The notes beneath the pieces were generated by a model. That model did not search any database. It was not told the origin of the DNA and worked only from the letters and a program-made list of their open reading frames with translations. This document shows positions 49,035-57,170 of a stretch of DNA of 64,000 nt, in pieces. This stretch comes from JAAEKA01 sp049299095 (lineage in GTDB: Bacteria; Chloroflexota; Anaerolineae; JAAEKA01). The position numbers and the translations under genes were made by a program. The stretch lies in the NCBI GenBank assembly GCA_049299095.1, contig JBAQWV010000066.1, forward strand, positions 1 through 64,000, read 5' to 3'. Each line of letters starts with the position of its first letter. Position 1 is the first letter of the stretch.

Positions 49035-49063
49035 TTGACATCTGCCTTGAATCCAGCGATAAT
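49035..49063 (+). promoter_or_regulatory. promoter of the RNase D gene
   Basis: Perfect TTGACA (49035-49040), 17-bp spacer, GATAAT (49058-49063); start near 49070. Confidence 0.75.
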
Positions 49064-49184
49064 ATACAAGAGCGTTTACGAGTTTGGAACAAAATCGAGC
49101 AAAAGCAAGTGAGTTTTATGGCCTGGTATTTGGAGGTAGATAGTTTTATTTCCACAAGCAGGGCATTAGAAGCAGCAAAGCCAA

Positions 49185-50384
49185 ATGACTGACAGTATCA
49201 CAACTCAATTACCCGTCACCACCAGCCTGGCTTCCGCTACGCTGGCGGAGCCATCGCCGCCGGTTCTGGTGCATACCCCGGCCCGTTTTGCCGAAATGCT
49301 GCAAGCCTTACGCGGGGAACCGGTTATCAGCGTTGACACCGAATCTAATAGCCTGTTTGCCTACTACCACCGGGTTTGTCTGGTGCAGATTTCACTGCGT
49401 GACCATGACTATGTGATTGATCCGCTGGCGGTCAATATTACGCCGTTACAGGAGATTTTCGCTGACCCAGAATGCCAAAAAATCTTTCACGCGGCAGAAA
49501 ACGATATTCTGGGCCTCAAGCGCGATTATGATTTCACTTTCAAGAACGTTTTCGATACGATGTTGGCAGCGCGCATTCTGGGCTGGCCGCAAGCCGGGCT
49601 GGCTGCAATTTTGTCCACCCATTACAACGTCCATTTGAACAAGAGTTTGCAGCGTGCAGATTGGGGACGCAGGCCGCTGAACCCTGAACTGCTGGCCTAT
49701 GCGCAGCTTGACACGCATTATTTGCTGCGGCTGCGCGCCGAGCAGGAAGCCGAGCTGCGCGCGATGAACCGTTGGGAAGAGGCTCTCGAAGTCTTTGAGC
49801 GGCTGCCGCATGTAGAATGGGTTGAAAAGCCCTTTGATCCTGACGGATTCTGGAGTCTGCCGCGCGTGCGCGAGCTGACTGCCAGCAGCATGGCTGTATT
49901 GCAGCAGCTTTACCTATGGCGCGAGCAGCAGGCGCGCAAGGAAGACCGCCCACCCTTCAAGGTGCTGGACCAGCAGACGATTGTAGAAATTAGCCGTCGC
50001 CGTCCCACTGAGATGAGCAGGCTGCTGCAAATCAGCGGCATGACCCGCGGCCAAACCCAACGCTACGGCGCGGCTATTCTTGATGCTGTCGCCCGCGGCC
50101 TGAACGCACCGATCCCCAAGCCACCGCGCCGCCAACCCAACACCAACCACAACCGGCCAGATGCCGGCGCGTCCGACCGTTTTGACGCCCTGCGTTTCTG
50201 GCGCACCGAACGGGCGCGGCAGCGCGGTGTCGAGCCTGATGTGATCCTAACCAACGAACAATTGTTGACAATTGCCCGCCAGTCGCCAACGACGGTGGAA
50301 GAACTGGCCGCAACCCAAGTCATGGGTCCGTGGAAATTGCAGGAATACGGCAGCGCAATCCTGCAAGTGCTGGCCAGGCGATAA
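49185..50384 (+). CDS. rnd: ribonuclease D (DEDDy exonuclease with HRDC domain)
   Basis: 399-residue 3'-5' exoribonuclease acting on tRNA and other stable-RNA precursors. The DEDDy metal residues are visible: Asp51 and Glu53 (SVDTESN), Asp107 (HAAENDILGL), Tyr172 and Asp176 (YAQLDTHYLL). An HRDC domain covers about 215-300 (YLWREQQARKEDRPPFKVLD), and a second HRDC-like unit may close the protein (about 345-395). ATG 49185 lacks an obvious Shine-Dalgarno. The beta-CASP nuclease gene follows 28 bp later, pairing two RNA-processing enzymes. Confidence 0.92.
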   Translation: MTDSITTQLPVTTSLASATLAEPSPPVLVHTPARFAEMLQALRGEPVISVDTESNSLFAYYHRVCLVQISLRDHDYVIDPLAVNITPLQEIFADPECQKIFHAAENDILGLKRDYDFTFKNVFDTMLAARILGWPQAGLAAILSTHYNVHLNKSLQRADWGRRPLNPELLAYAQLDTHYLLRLRAEQEAELRAMNRWEEALEVFERLPHVEWVEKPFDPDGFWSLPRVRELTASSMAVLQQLYLWREQQARKEDRPPFKVLDQQTIVEISRRRPTEMSRLLQISGMTRGQTQRYGAAILDAVARGLNAPIPKPPRRQPNTNHNRPDAGASDRFDALRFWRTERARQRGVEPDVILTNEQLLTIARQSPTTVEELAATQVMGPWKLQEYGSAILQVLARR

Positions 50385-50412
50385 ATCAGGATCGTTTTGA
50401 AGGGAGATTGCT

Positions 50413-51807
50413 ATGAAACTAACTTTTCTCGGCGCAGCACAAACCGTCACCGGCTCGATGCACCTGCTGGAAGTCAATGGCGAGCGTCTGTTGCTGGACT
50501 GCGGCTTGTATCAAGGCAAGCGTCAGGAAAGCTATGAACGCAACCTGAATTTCCCTTTTGACCCGGCTTCAATCAATGCTGTGGTGCTGTCGCACGCGCA
50601 TATTGACCATTCCGGTAACCTGCCAAACCTGGTCAAGCGTGGTTTTACCGGCTGGATTTGGGCCACATCAGCTACGCGCGATCTGTCGTCGGCTATGTTA
50701 CAAGATAGTGGCCACATTCAGGAGCAGGACGCCGAATATGTGAACAAGAAGCGCGTCAGGGACGGTTTGCCGCCGATTGAGCCGCTTTACACGCGACGGG
50801 ACGCGATCAAGGCCATTCGCCAGTTTGCCACCGTTAACTATCATCAGCCCTTTTCGCCGGTGCCCGGCGTGACCGTCACCTTTTACGATGCCGGCCATAT
50901 TCTGGGGTCAGCCATTGTTGTGCTTGACATAAACGAAGCTGGCATCGAGCGGCGGCTGGTCTTCTCCGGCGACCTGGGACGGCCCGGTATGGCGATTCTG
51001 CAAGACCCGGAAGTGGTTACCGATGCTGATATCCTGATCATGGAAAGCACCTACGGCAACCGACGCCATGCAATAGCCGACGAAGCGCAAAAGATGCTGC
51101 GCCAGGTGATCGTGGAAACACAGCGCAAGCGCGGCAAGGTGATTATCCCCGCGTTTGCAGTGGGGCGCACCCAGACGCTGGTCTACGCGCTGCATCAGTT
51201 GACTGAAGCCCGTAAAATCCCCGAATTGCCAATCTTTGTAGACAGCCCGCTGGCAGTGAACGTCACCGAGGTGTTTCGCGCCCATCCCGAGTGTTTTGAC
51301 GATGAAACGCTGGACATGCTGGAACGAACAAATAACCCGTTTGGCTTTGACCGTCTCACATACATTCGCACCGTGGACGAGTCCAAGCAGTTGAATTTCC
51401 TACGCGAGTCCGCGGTGATCATCAGCGCATCGGGTATGTGCGAGGCCGGCCGCATCTTGCACCATCTCAAGAACAACATCGAAGACGCCGACAACACGAT
51501 TTTGTTCTCCGGCTTTCAGGCGGAAAACACACTGGGGCGGCGCATTGTAGACGGCAATCGGCGCGTGCGCATCTTTGGCGAGGAATACGACGTGCGCGCG
51601 CGTATTGCACGTATTGATGGGTACAGCGCGCACGCGGATAGCGAGGAACTGCGCATCTGGGCTGGCAACTTCGACCGGCAGCGTCTGAAGCACATCTTTC
51701 TTGTACACGGCGAACGCGAGGCTGCCCTCGGCCTCAGCGGCTTGCTGTATGGCGCAGGATTTCCCTCGGTCGAATATCCGGCTGTCGGACAATCTTTCGA
51801 CCTCTAG
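50413..51807 (+). CDS. metallo-beta-lactamase/beta-CASP family nuclease
   Basis: 464-residue RNA-processing nuclease of the CPSF73/YsnA-like group. The zinc-binding motif SHAHIDHSG gives His61, His63, Asp65 and His66. DAGHILGSA, FSGDLGRPG and MESTYGNR follow, then the beta-CASP insert (AFAVGRTQTLVYALHQL, SASGMCEAGRILHHL) and the late HAD(S)EEL motif. It is cytoplasmic. AGGGAG lies 6-8 bp before the ATG. It shares the strand and a short gap with RNase D upstream and precedes a TetR gene by 11 bp. Confidence 0.93.
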   Translation: MKLTFLGAAQTVTGSMHLLEVNGERLLLDCGLYQGKRQESYERNLNFPFDPASINAVVLSHAHIDHSGNLPNLVKRGFTGWIWATSATRDLSSAMLQDSGHIQEQDAEYVNKKRVRDGLPPIEPLYTRRDAIKAIRQFATVNYHQPFSPVPGVTVTFYDAGHILGSAIVVLDINEAGIERRLVFSGDLGRPGMAILQDPEVVTDADILIMESTYGNRRHAIADEAQKMLRQVIVETQRKRGKVIIPAFAVGRTQTLVYALHQLTEARKIPELPIFVDSPLAVNVTEVFRAHPECFDDETLDMLERTNNPFGFDRLTYIRTVDESKQLNFLRESAVIISASGMCEAGRILHHLKNNIEDADNTILFSGFQAENTLGRRIVDGNRRVRIFGEEYDVRARIARIDGYSAHADSEELRIWAGNFDRQRLKHIFLVHGEREAALGLSGLLYGAGFPSVEYPAVGQSFDL

Positions 51808-51818
51808 ATCGGTTTTCT

Positions 51819-52496
51819 ATGCACCCTGTGGATGTAACTACTACCGCGGCTGCCGCCCTGCCGCGCCGCGCCGCGCCGGTTCAGTCCGGCAAACGTACCA
51901 GCAATAAGGCTCAGCGCAAGGAAGCTTTATATCAGGCCGCCATTACGTTGTTTCGCGAGCGCGGCTTCGACGAAACCCGCGTCGAGGAGATCACGCAAGC
52001 CGCGGGCGTAGCCAAAGGCACCTTTTTTAACTACTTCCCCACCAAGGAAGATGTGTTGTTGTACATCGGCGAGCGGCACATGCTGCGGCTGAACGCGGCG
52101 ATGAACAACGGAGCGGGGAAACAGATCTATCGCGAACGCAGCGCCATCGTCGCGTTGAAAGCGGTGTTGCAAGCCCTGGCCGATGGCCTGGCCGAGGATA
52201 AAGACTTGGTGCGCCTCGCAGTGGACAAGGCGATGAAGATCACACATCTGGCCCCCACATCCGGCGCGCGCTTCAGCCTGCAAAGTCTGGTGGAATTGCT
52301 TATCATGCGCGCCCAGCGCACCGGCGAAGTTCACCCCGCGATTGATCCCAAACTGATCGCGCAGATGCTGGAAGGGCTGTACTATCAGCAACTCGTGATC
52401 TGGTGTCAGGCCGATTTCGGCTTCGACTTGGGTGAGCGGCTTGGCGATGTGGTGGATATGCTGCTGATGGGCATCGGCGCGCCGGCCACCACCTGA
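51819..52496 (+). CDS. TetR/AcrR family transcriptional regulator
   Basis: 225-residue regulator. The TetR helix-turn-helix covers about residues 33-80 (ALYQAAITLFRERGFDETRVEEIT then AKGTFFNYFPTKEDVL). A 25-residue basic, Ala-rich N-terminal extension precedes it. The ligand-binding helical domain occupies the rest (QMLEGLYYQQLVIWC). No transporter or enzyme of obvious control lies beside it; the beta-CASP nuclease upstream is 11 bp away, so it may simply be cotranscribed. A terminator follows at 52537-52569. Confidence 0.88.
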   Translation: MHPVDVTTTAAAALPRRAAPVQSGKRTSNKAQRKEALYQAAITLFRERGFDETRVEEITQAAGVAKGTFFNYFPTKEDVLLYIGERHMLRLNAAMNNGAGKQIYRERSAIVALKAVLQALADGLAEDKDLVRLAVDKAMKITHLAPTSGARFSLQSLVELLIMRAQRTGEVHPAIDPKLIAQMLEGLYYQQLVIWCQADFGFDLGERLGDVVDMLLMGIGAPATT

Positions 52497-52536
52497 TGAC
52501 ATGCTTTTGAAACTCCAAATTCCTCCCAACTCAAAC

Positions 52537-52569
52537 AAAAAAGCCCCCACCGTAAGGCGGGGGCTTTTT
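52537..52569. terminator. bidirectional terminator between the TetR and LysM genes
   Basis: AAAAAGCCCCC pairs with GGGGGCTTTTT around a short loop with one internal mismatch, A- and T-runs on either side. Confidence 0.85.
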
Positions 52570-52595
52570 ACATATCGAAACTAGCAGGGTTATTC

Positions 52596-53480
52596 CTACG
52601 GAATAACCAATTCCTGGCCGACCGACAGATAATCAGGATCGGCAATTCCATTGGCTTGCATGATCGCCTGAGTGGTGGTCCCGTACTGCGCAGCAATCTG
52701 GGTCAGCGTTTCGCCCGGCTGCACGGTATGTGTAGCGGTCGTCCCTGGCTCCGGCGTGGCATCTGTGGCAGTGCCGGTGGAGCCTGTGGATCCGCTGGCG
52801 GTTGCACCAGGGATAGTCAGCTTCTGGCCGCGGTAGATCGTGTAGGGGGCAGTCAGGCCGTTGGCCTGAGCAATCGCTTCCCACGTCACGTTGTAGCGGG
52901 CAGCGATTTCAGACAGTGTATCGGCTGCCGCCACCGTGTACACCAAGCTATCGCCCGATGCGCCGCCGGTGGTTGTGCCACCTGTCGTACCCGTTGCTGT
53001 CCCCGTTGTGCCTGCTGCCGTGCCCTGGCCTGCGCCGGGGACGATCAGTACCTGCCCAACCTGCAAGGCATCGCCGGTCAGGTTATTCAGCAGACGCAGG
53101 GTGTTTACATCCGTGCCGTTGCTTTGGGCAATCGAGTACAGCGTGTCGCCCGATGCCACTACGTAGCCGTAGGTCGGGCCGACGACAACCACATCAGATC
53201 CGGGGGTCGCGCTGGTGGGTGCAGCCACCGAGCCACCGGTCGGCAGCGTGCTGGTGACGAAGCCGCTGGCCGTGACCTGCGGAGCTGCCAGCGGGGTACC
53301 GACGGAAACTGCCGTCAGCGCCGGAGCAACGCCCGTGATCGCCGGTGCAACAACCGTGCCGCTGGCCGGGGTTGTCCATTCTTCCCCTTCAGTAGCGGGA
53401 CGTTCCCGCTGGCAAGCTGCTACGATCAACAGCGCCAGCACCAATAAACCAATTAAAGCTATGCGTGAAGTACGCTTCAT
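52596..53480 (-). CDS. LysM-repeat lipoprotein
   Basis: 294-residue exported lipoprotein: basic start, hydrophobic core and lipobox IVAAC with lipidated Cys23. A Thr/Ala/Val-rich spacer precedes three LysM units at about 105-150, 175-220 and 246-294, each with the V-x-x-G/A-D/E-T-L-x-x-I-A pattern and an L-x-I/V-P end. Gly/Thr linkers separate them. LysM binds GlcNAc-containing glycans, so this should tether to or sense peptidoglycan at the membrane surface; no catalytic domain is present. CAGGAG supports ATG 53480, and its promoter lies at 53537-53565. Confidence 0.92.
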   Translation of the reverse strand: MKRTSRIALIGLLVLALLIVAACQRERPATEGEEWTTPASGTVVAPAITGVAPALTAVSVGTPLAAPQVTASGFVTSTLPTGGSVAAPTSATPGSDVVVVGPTYGYVVASGDTLYSIAQSNGTDVNTLRLLNNLTGDALQVGQVLIVPGAGQGTAAGTTGTATGTTGGTTTGGASGDSLVYTVAAADTLSEIAARYNVTWEAIAQANGLTAPYTIYRGQKLTIPGATASGSTGSTGTATDATPEPGTTATHTVQPGETLTQIAAQYGTTTQAIMQANGIADPDYLSVGQELVIP

Positions 53481-53536
53481 AAGATGCTCCTGCCCGATTC
53501 GGGCGTTTTAATCACTAGGGACAATCGTTATGTTCG

Positions 53537-53565
53537 ATCTTACCACAAGTGTCAGACAGCGTCAA
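53537..53565 (-). promoter_or_regulatory. promoter of the LysM lipoprotein gene
   Basis: Minus strand TTGACG (53560-53565), 17-bp spacer, TAAGAT (53537-53542); leader of about 50 nt. Confidence 0.65.
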
Positions 53566-53716
53566 ACAAACGACTAGCGTTTTTGGGAATACGACAAAAG
53601 CCGTTTTGGAACAAGGCCGGTTGAAGATTGCGGAAGTCGCCGTCAGACAGGCCGCTTCAATTCACCTGTTGATCAGTCTATCAATCTACTATTCACCATT
53701 CTCCGCCCGTTGAGGG

Positions 53717-53750
53717 TTGATAATTGACAATTGCCCATTGCCAATTATCA
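53717..53750. repeat. imperfect palindrome TGATAATTG...CAATTATCA
   Basis: TGATAATTGACAATTG pairs with ATTGCCAATTATCA around CCC, ending about 8 bp before the GT4 start codon. The motif resembles a dispersed intergenic hairpin and may double as an operator. Confidence 0.45.
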
Positions 53751-53757
53751 TGCCTTC

Positions 53758-55005
53758 ATGCACATCCTGTATCTCTCCCAGTACTTCCCTCCTGAAGTCG
53801 GTGCAACGCAAACGCGCGCGTATGAGATGGCGCGCGGGTTGGTGCAGGCCGGTCACCGCGTCACCATGATCACGGAAGTGCCCAATCACCCTTCCGGCAT
53901 CATTCCGCCCGCGTACCGCGGCCGGTGGGTCGAGCGCACCACCCTGGACGGCATCGAGGTGCTGCGCGTGTGGGTGAAGGCGTCACCAGTCAAGAACTTC
54001 CAAACGCGCATGGCCTTCTACCTTAGCTACATGGCTGACGCCGCGCTGGTGGGCGCGCTACGCACGCGTGGGCCGTTCGATGTAGTGGTGGCCACCTCGC
54101 CGCCGTTGTTTGTTGGCGCGGCTGGACTGGTGTTGCAGACGCTCAAGCGCGCGCCGCTGGTGTTCGAGGTGCGCGACCTATGGCCGGAATCCGCGGTGGC
54201 GCTGGGCGAGCTGAACAACGCGCGTGCGGTGCGGCTGGCGACGCGGCTGGAGGAGCTGTGCTACCGGCGGGCCGCGCGCATCGTCGTGGTCACCGAGGGT
54301 ATTCGTCAACGCCTGTTGGCGCGCGGCTATGCCGCCGAAAAGCTGGCCCTGATCCCCAACGGCGCCAACACCGAACTGTTTCAGCCGCGACCTGACCTGC
54401 GCAGTATTACCCGCGCTGAGATCGGCTTGCCAGCCAATGCCTTTGTTGCTATGTACGCGGGCATCCACGGCATCGCGCAGGGGTTGGATAGCGTGCTGCA
54501 GGCCGCTGCCCGGCTGCGCGACGACCCCACCCTTCGCATCGTGCTGGTGGGCGAGGGACCGATCAAGGCGGAGCTGGAAGCGCGGCGCGCCCAGTTGGGG
54601 TTGGATAATGTGCTGATGCTGCCGGAGCAGCCGCGCCAGGCTATGCCGGGCCTGCTGGCCGCGGCAAATGTGGCGCTGGTGCCGCTGCGCAAGCTAGCCC
54701 TGTTTGAAGGCGCGCTACCCTCCAAGATGTTCGACGCGTGGGCTTGTGGCCTGCCGCTGCTGTTGAGTATTGATGGCGAGGCGCGACGGGTGCTGGAGGC
54801 CGCGGATGGCGGGCTGTACGTGCCACCGGAAGACCCGGACGCGCTGGCTGCGGGCATCCGCACGTTGGCTGCATTGCCTGATCGGGGCAGCGGCCTCGGC
54901 CAAAATGGGCGGCTGTACACCGAACATCACCATTCGCGCCAGGCGCAGGCACGCCAGCTTGAGCAATTGCTGCGGGAAGTGACGGCCACCGCGCACACGA
55001 CTTGA
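53758..55005 (+). CDS. glycosyltransferase family 4 protein (WbuB-like)
   Basis: 415-residue GT-B retaining glycosyltransferase, probably at the cytoplasmic membrane face. N-terminal domain: ILYLSQYFPPEVGATQTRAYEMA, FDVVVATSPPLFVG and VFEVRDLWPESAVALG. C-terminal domain: LIPNGANTELF, AMYAGIHGIAQGLDSVL, LVGEGPIKAELE and the nucleotide-sugar site near LFEGALPSKMFDAWACG. The pattern resembles WbuB-type L-fucosamine or related sugar transferases, but the sugar cannot be assigned. ATG 53758 is used; the nine codons before it lie in the palindrome. No other polysaccharide genes are adjacent. Confidence 0.9.
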   Translation: MHILYLSQYFPPEVGATQTRAYEMARGLVQAGHRVTMITEVPNHPSGIIPPAYRGRWVERTTLDGIEVLRVWVKASPVKNFQTRMAFYLSYMADAALVGALRTRGPFDVVVATSPPLFVGAAGLVLQTLKRAPLVFEVRDLWPESAVALGELNNARAVRLATRLEELCYRRAARIVVVTEGIRQRLLARGYAAEKLALIPNGANTELFQPRPDLRSITRAEIGLPANAFVAMYAGIHGIAQGLDSVLQAAARLRDDPTLRIVLVGEGPIKAELEARRAQLGLDNVLMLPEQPRQAMPGLLAAANVALVPLRKLALFEGALPSKMFDAWACGLPLLLSIDGEARRVLEAADGGLYVPPEDPDALAAGIRTLAALPDRGSGLGQNGRLYTEHHHSRQAQARQLEQLLREVTATAHTT

Positions 55006-55059
55006 CAGCCCGCGACGCGTAAGCTACCATGCCGACATTATCAACCCGGAGTGAATGAA

Positions 55060-55812
55060 ATGGACACGACCAGCCCTGCCAACGAAGCTACCAGCGAAAG
55101 CGTGGAAATGTACCTGCTGCGCATTGCCCTGCTGCAAGCGGATGAACGCCCTGTGCCGATGTCGGCGCTGGCCGAGGAGATGGCGGTGTCGCCGGTGTCG
55201 GCGAATCAGATGTGCCGCAAGCTGGAAGAGCGCGGTATGATCCACTATGAGCCGTACAAAGGGGTGACGCTGACGCTGCACGGCGAGGCAATTGCCATGC
55301 GTGTGTTGCGCAAACGGCGTTTGTGGGAAGTGTTTATGGCGGAAAAACTGGGGCTGGCTCCCGGCGAGGCGGAGGAAATTGCCTGCCGCTTTGAGCATGT
55401 CACGCCGGACTGGCTGGGCGAGCGGCTGGCAGGCTATCTGGGTAACCCGTCGTATAGTCCGCAGCGTGAACCGATCCCACCGAGTATCGGCGTGGCTGTG
55501 CGTCGCCCGCGCTTCACTTTGACGGCCTTGGCCGCAGGCCAGCAGGCACAGATCAGTAGCATCACCGCGGGCGAGGCAGTGCGCGAGTTCCTGCGTACGC
55601 ACGGCGTGGCGATTGGGGCGACGGTGAAGGTGTTGGCTGCCGCGCAGGATGGCGCGTTGTTGCTGGAAACGGACAGCCGCGCGCTGACGGTGGCGGCTGA
55701 CATTGCGCGGCATGTGGATGTGGTCAATGTGCGCGCGGTCGGTGGGGAACAGGAGGCCCCTGCGCACGCGAGGGTTGTGGAGGATCGAGACCGAAGCGGC
55801 GCAACGGCGTGA
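55060..55812 (+). CDS. DtxR/MntR family metal-dependent regulator
   Basis: 250-residue repressor. The winged helix is at about 14-75 (YLLRIALLQADERPVPMSALAEEM then SPVSANQMCRKLEERGMI). The dimerisation/metal domain at about 76-150 shows HGEAIAMRVLRKRRLWEVFM, AEEIACRFEHV. An SH3-like FeoA domain covers 150-225. It should sense Fe2+ or Mn2+ and repress uptake genes, but none are next to it. The last 22 residues (APAHARVVEDRDRSGATA) look non-conserved. GGAG lies 8 bp before ATG 55060, better than the in-frame GTG at 55051. Confidence 0.9.
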   Translation: MDTTSPANEATSESVEMYLLRIALLQADERPVPMSALAEEMAVSPVSANQMCRKLEERGMIHYEPYKGVTLTLHGEAIAMRVLRKRRLWEVFMAEKLGLAPGEAEEIACRFEHVTPDWLGERLAGYLGNPSYSPQREPIPPSIGVAVRRPRFTLTALAAGQQAQISSITAGEAVREFLRTHGVAIGATVKVLAAAQDGALLLETDSRALTVAADIARHVDVVNVRAVGGEQEAPAHARVVEDRDRSGATA

Positions 55813-55856
55813 GCATCTGCTGTGCGGTAAATTTTTAAGTCGCTCAAGGGGGACGG

Positions 55857-56312
55857 TTAATCACCGGTCGCACCCAACTTTTCTACCATCTGTGCGATGC
55901 GGCGGGCGCGGGTGTCGGCGCGCTTGGCTTCGCCGATCCATTGCACGTACTCGCGTTGATGCGTGTAGGCAAGCGCGCGGAACGCCGCGGCAGCCTGCGG
56001 ATCGGCAGCCAGTGCTGCGTCCACGTCTTCGGCTAGTTCTACCCGTCGCGGCTCGGTGTCTTGCTCCAGCGTGATCGTTACCTCGTCGCCGGGACCTTTG
56101 CCGATCTGCTGGCGAATCTCTTTGAGGATGATCAGAATATGTTCCGGCCCACCCATGCGCACCACTGAGCCGCGATAGGGCACGCCGTCAATCGTAGCCA
56201 GCGCCTTGAGCCGCTTCGTACCATACGCTTGTTCCACGTCAAACGGCACAACGACGTAAGCACCGCCGTTGCTGCCTGCATCCTGAATTACTGCCTTGAA
56301 TTCGTGTTTCAT
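55857..56312 (-). CDS. DUF1905 / YdeI-OmpD-associated domain protein
   Basis: 151-residue cytoplasmic protein. The N-terminal 90 residues match DUF1905, a small beta-barrel (FKAVIQ, GGAYVVVPFDVE, GTKRLKALATIDGVPYRGSV, GDEVTITLEQD). The C-terminal 55 match the bacteriocin-protection YdeI/OmpD-associated segment (AAAFRALAYTHQREYVQWI, AKRADTRARRIAQMVEKL). The biochemical role is unknown. It converges with the DtxR-type gene, whose stop is 44 bp away. Confidence 0.85.
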   Translation of the reverse strand: MKHEFKAVIQDAGSNGGAYVVVPFDVEQAYGTKRLKALATIDGVPYRGSVVRMGGPEHILIILKEIRQQIGKGPGDEVTITLEQDTEPRRVELAEDVDAALAADPQAAAAFRALAYTHQREYVQWIGEAKRADTRARRIAQMVEKLGATGD

Positions 56313-56365
56313 GGGGACCGTTTATGGTGAGTAGCCAAAGGGTTGACCGGTAAACTGTATGTTGT

Positions 56366-56794
56366 TTACTGCTTACTGCTGACCAGCCGCGCCCAGCGTG
56401 TCGCGGTCACGGCCAGAGCAAACAGGCCGATGATGTAACCAGTGTAGACGGTCAACACTGCGATCAGTCGCCAGCCAGCGGGTGGGTGTGTACCATCTGC
56501 CAGGCCCGTCAGCACTGCCAGTCCCTGGGTGCCGACCAGACAAGCCAGCATGACCAGCAGCCAGAGCGTCAAGCGTCGCCACGGCCCCTGCGCGCGCCAG
56601 GCGGCCAGGGTAACTAACGCGCCGCCGAGGAAGATCAGCGGAGACAGTTCAGCGGGCATCAAAAAATCGAGCAGAAAGCGCCGCGACATCGCAGACCCGA
56701 TGACAGATGTGAGCAGGGTAAAGACAATCGGCAGCCAAATCAACCCGGCGCCGATGATGGCGAGCAACTTGATCCAACGGCTTGTGGTGAGCAT
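56366..56794 (-). CDS. small four-helix membrane protein of unknown function
   Basis: 142-residue protein that I do not recognise. Four hydrophobic segments are evident near residues 8-30, 50-66, 75-95 and 107-130, with a basic C-terminus (ATRWARLVSSKQ). No catalytic residues or known motif. A strong GGAGG lies 7-9 bp before ATG 56794. It is followed on the same strand by the DUF1905 gene 53 bp later, possibly one transcript. Confidence 0.7.
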   Translation of the reverse strand: MLTTSRWIKLLAIIGAGLIWLPIVFTLLTSVIGSAMSRRFLLDFLMPAELSPLIFLGGALVTLAAWRAQGPWRRLTLWLLVMLACLVGTQGLAVLTGLADGTHPPAGWRLIAVLTVYTGYIIGLFALAVTATRWARLVSSKQ

Positions 56795-57170
56795 GGTGTT
56801 TCCTCCGGGGACGATGACCCTATCCTAACGCATCTCTCGATTGCATGCAAGTGACTTGGGCGCTATGCAGCCTGGGCGCGCGTGCGGTGAACGAGCCTGC
56901 GGAGATGCAGCGCATACTGAATCTCGGTGGAGAAGACCTCATCACCGACTACTCCCGACCGGCTGCTGAGCTTGCGGGGCCGCGCGCCAGCCCTCAACCA
57001 CCCCTTTCTAACACTTTACCAATACACCGCCGATACTCTTCTAACACAACGATGGTATAGTAGGGGAGAAAAGAAAAATGATGGTGGCCGGTAAATTTGT
57101 AGATTGATGAAAAGTTTTAACCAATTTACCAGTCTTCCAATGGAAACTTTTATTATCTGGAGACTTGAAA
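56795..57170. other. 376-bp region upstream of dnaK
   Basis: No CIRCE element (TTAGCACTC-N9-GAGTGCTAA) is present. An extended -10-like TGGTATAGT sits at 57053-57061, predicting a leader of about 100 nt. The leader includes GGGGAG, a 9-codon frame from ATG 57078 ending at TGA, and a GGTAAATT/AATTTACC inverted repeat near 57090-57131. I see no gene. Confidence 0.45.

Larger units (their letters stand above)
48771..49184. other. 414-bp divergent intergenic region (hppA / RNase D)
   Basis: Contains back-to-back promoters (minus 48989-49017, plus 49035-49063) with 17 bp between their -35 boxes. Both leaders are long (about 210 and 115 nt). Short open frames on both strands here have no Shine-Dalgarno and overlap the promoters; I do not call them. 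Confidence 0.6.

Noticed and set aside
48977..49192. 71-codon plus-strand frame overlapping the RNase D start
   Set aside because: It begins inside the divergent promoter region, upstream of the predicted RNase D transcription start, and has no ribosome site.
57000..57170. CIRCE element before dnaK
   Set aside because: No TTAGCACTC/GAGTGCTAA pair is present.
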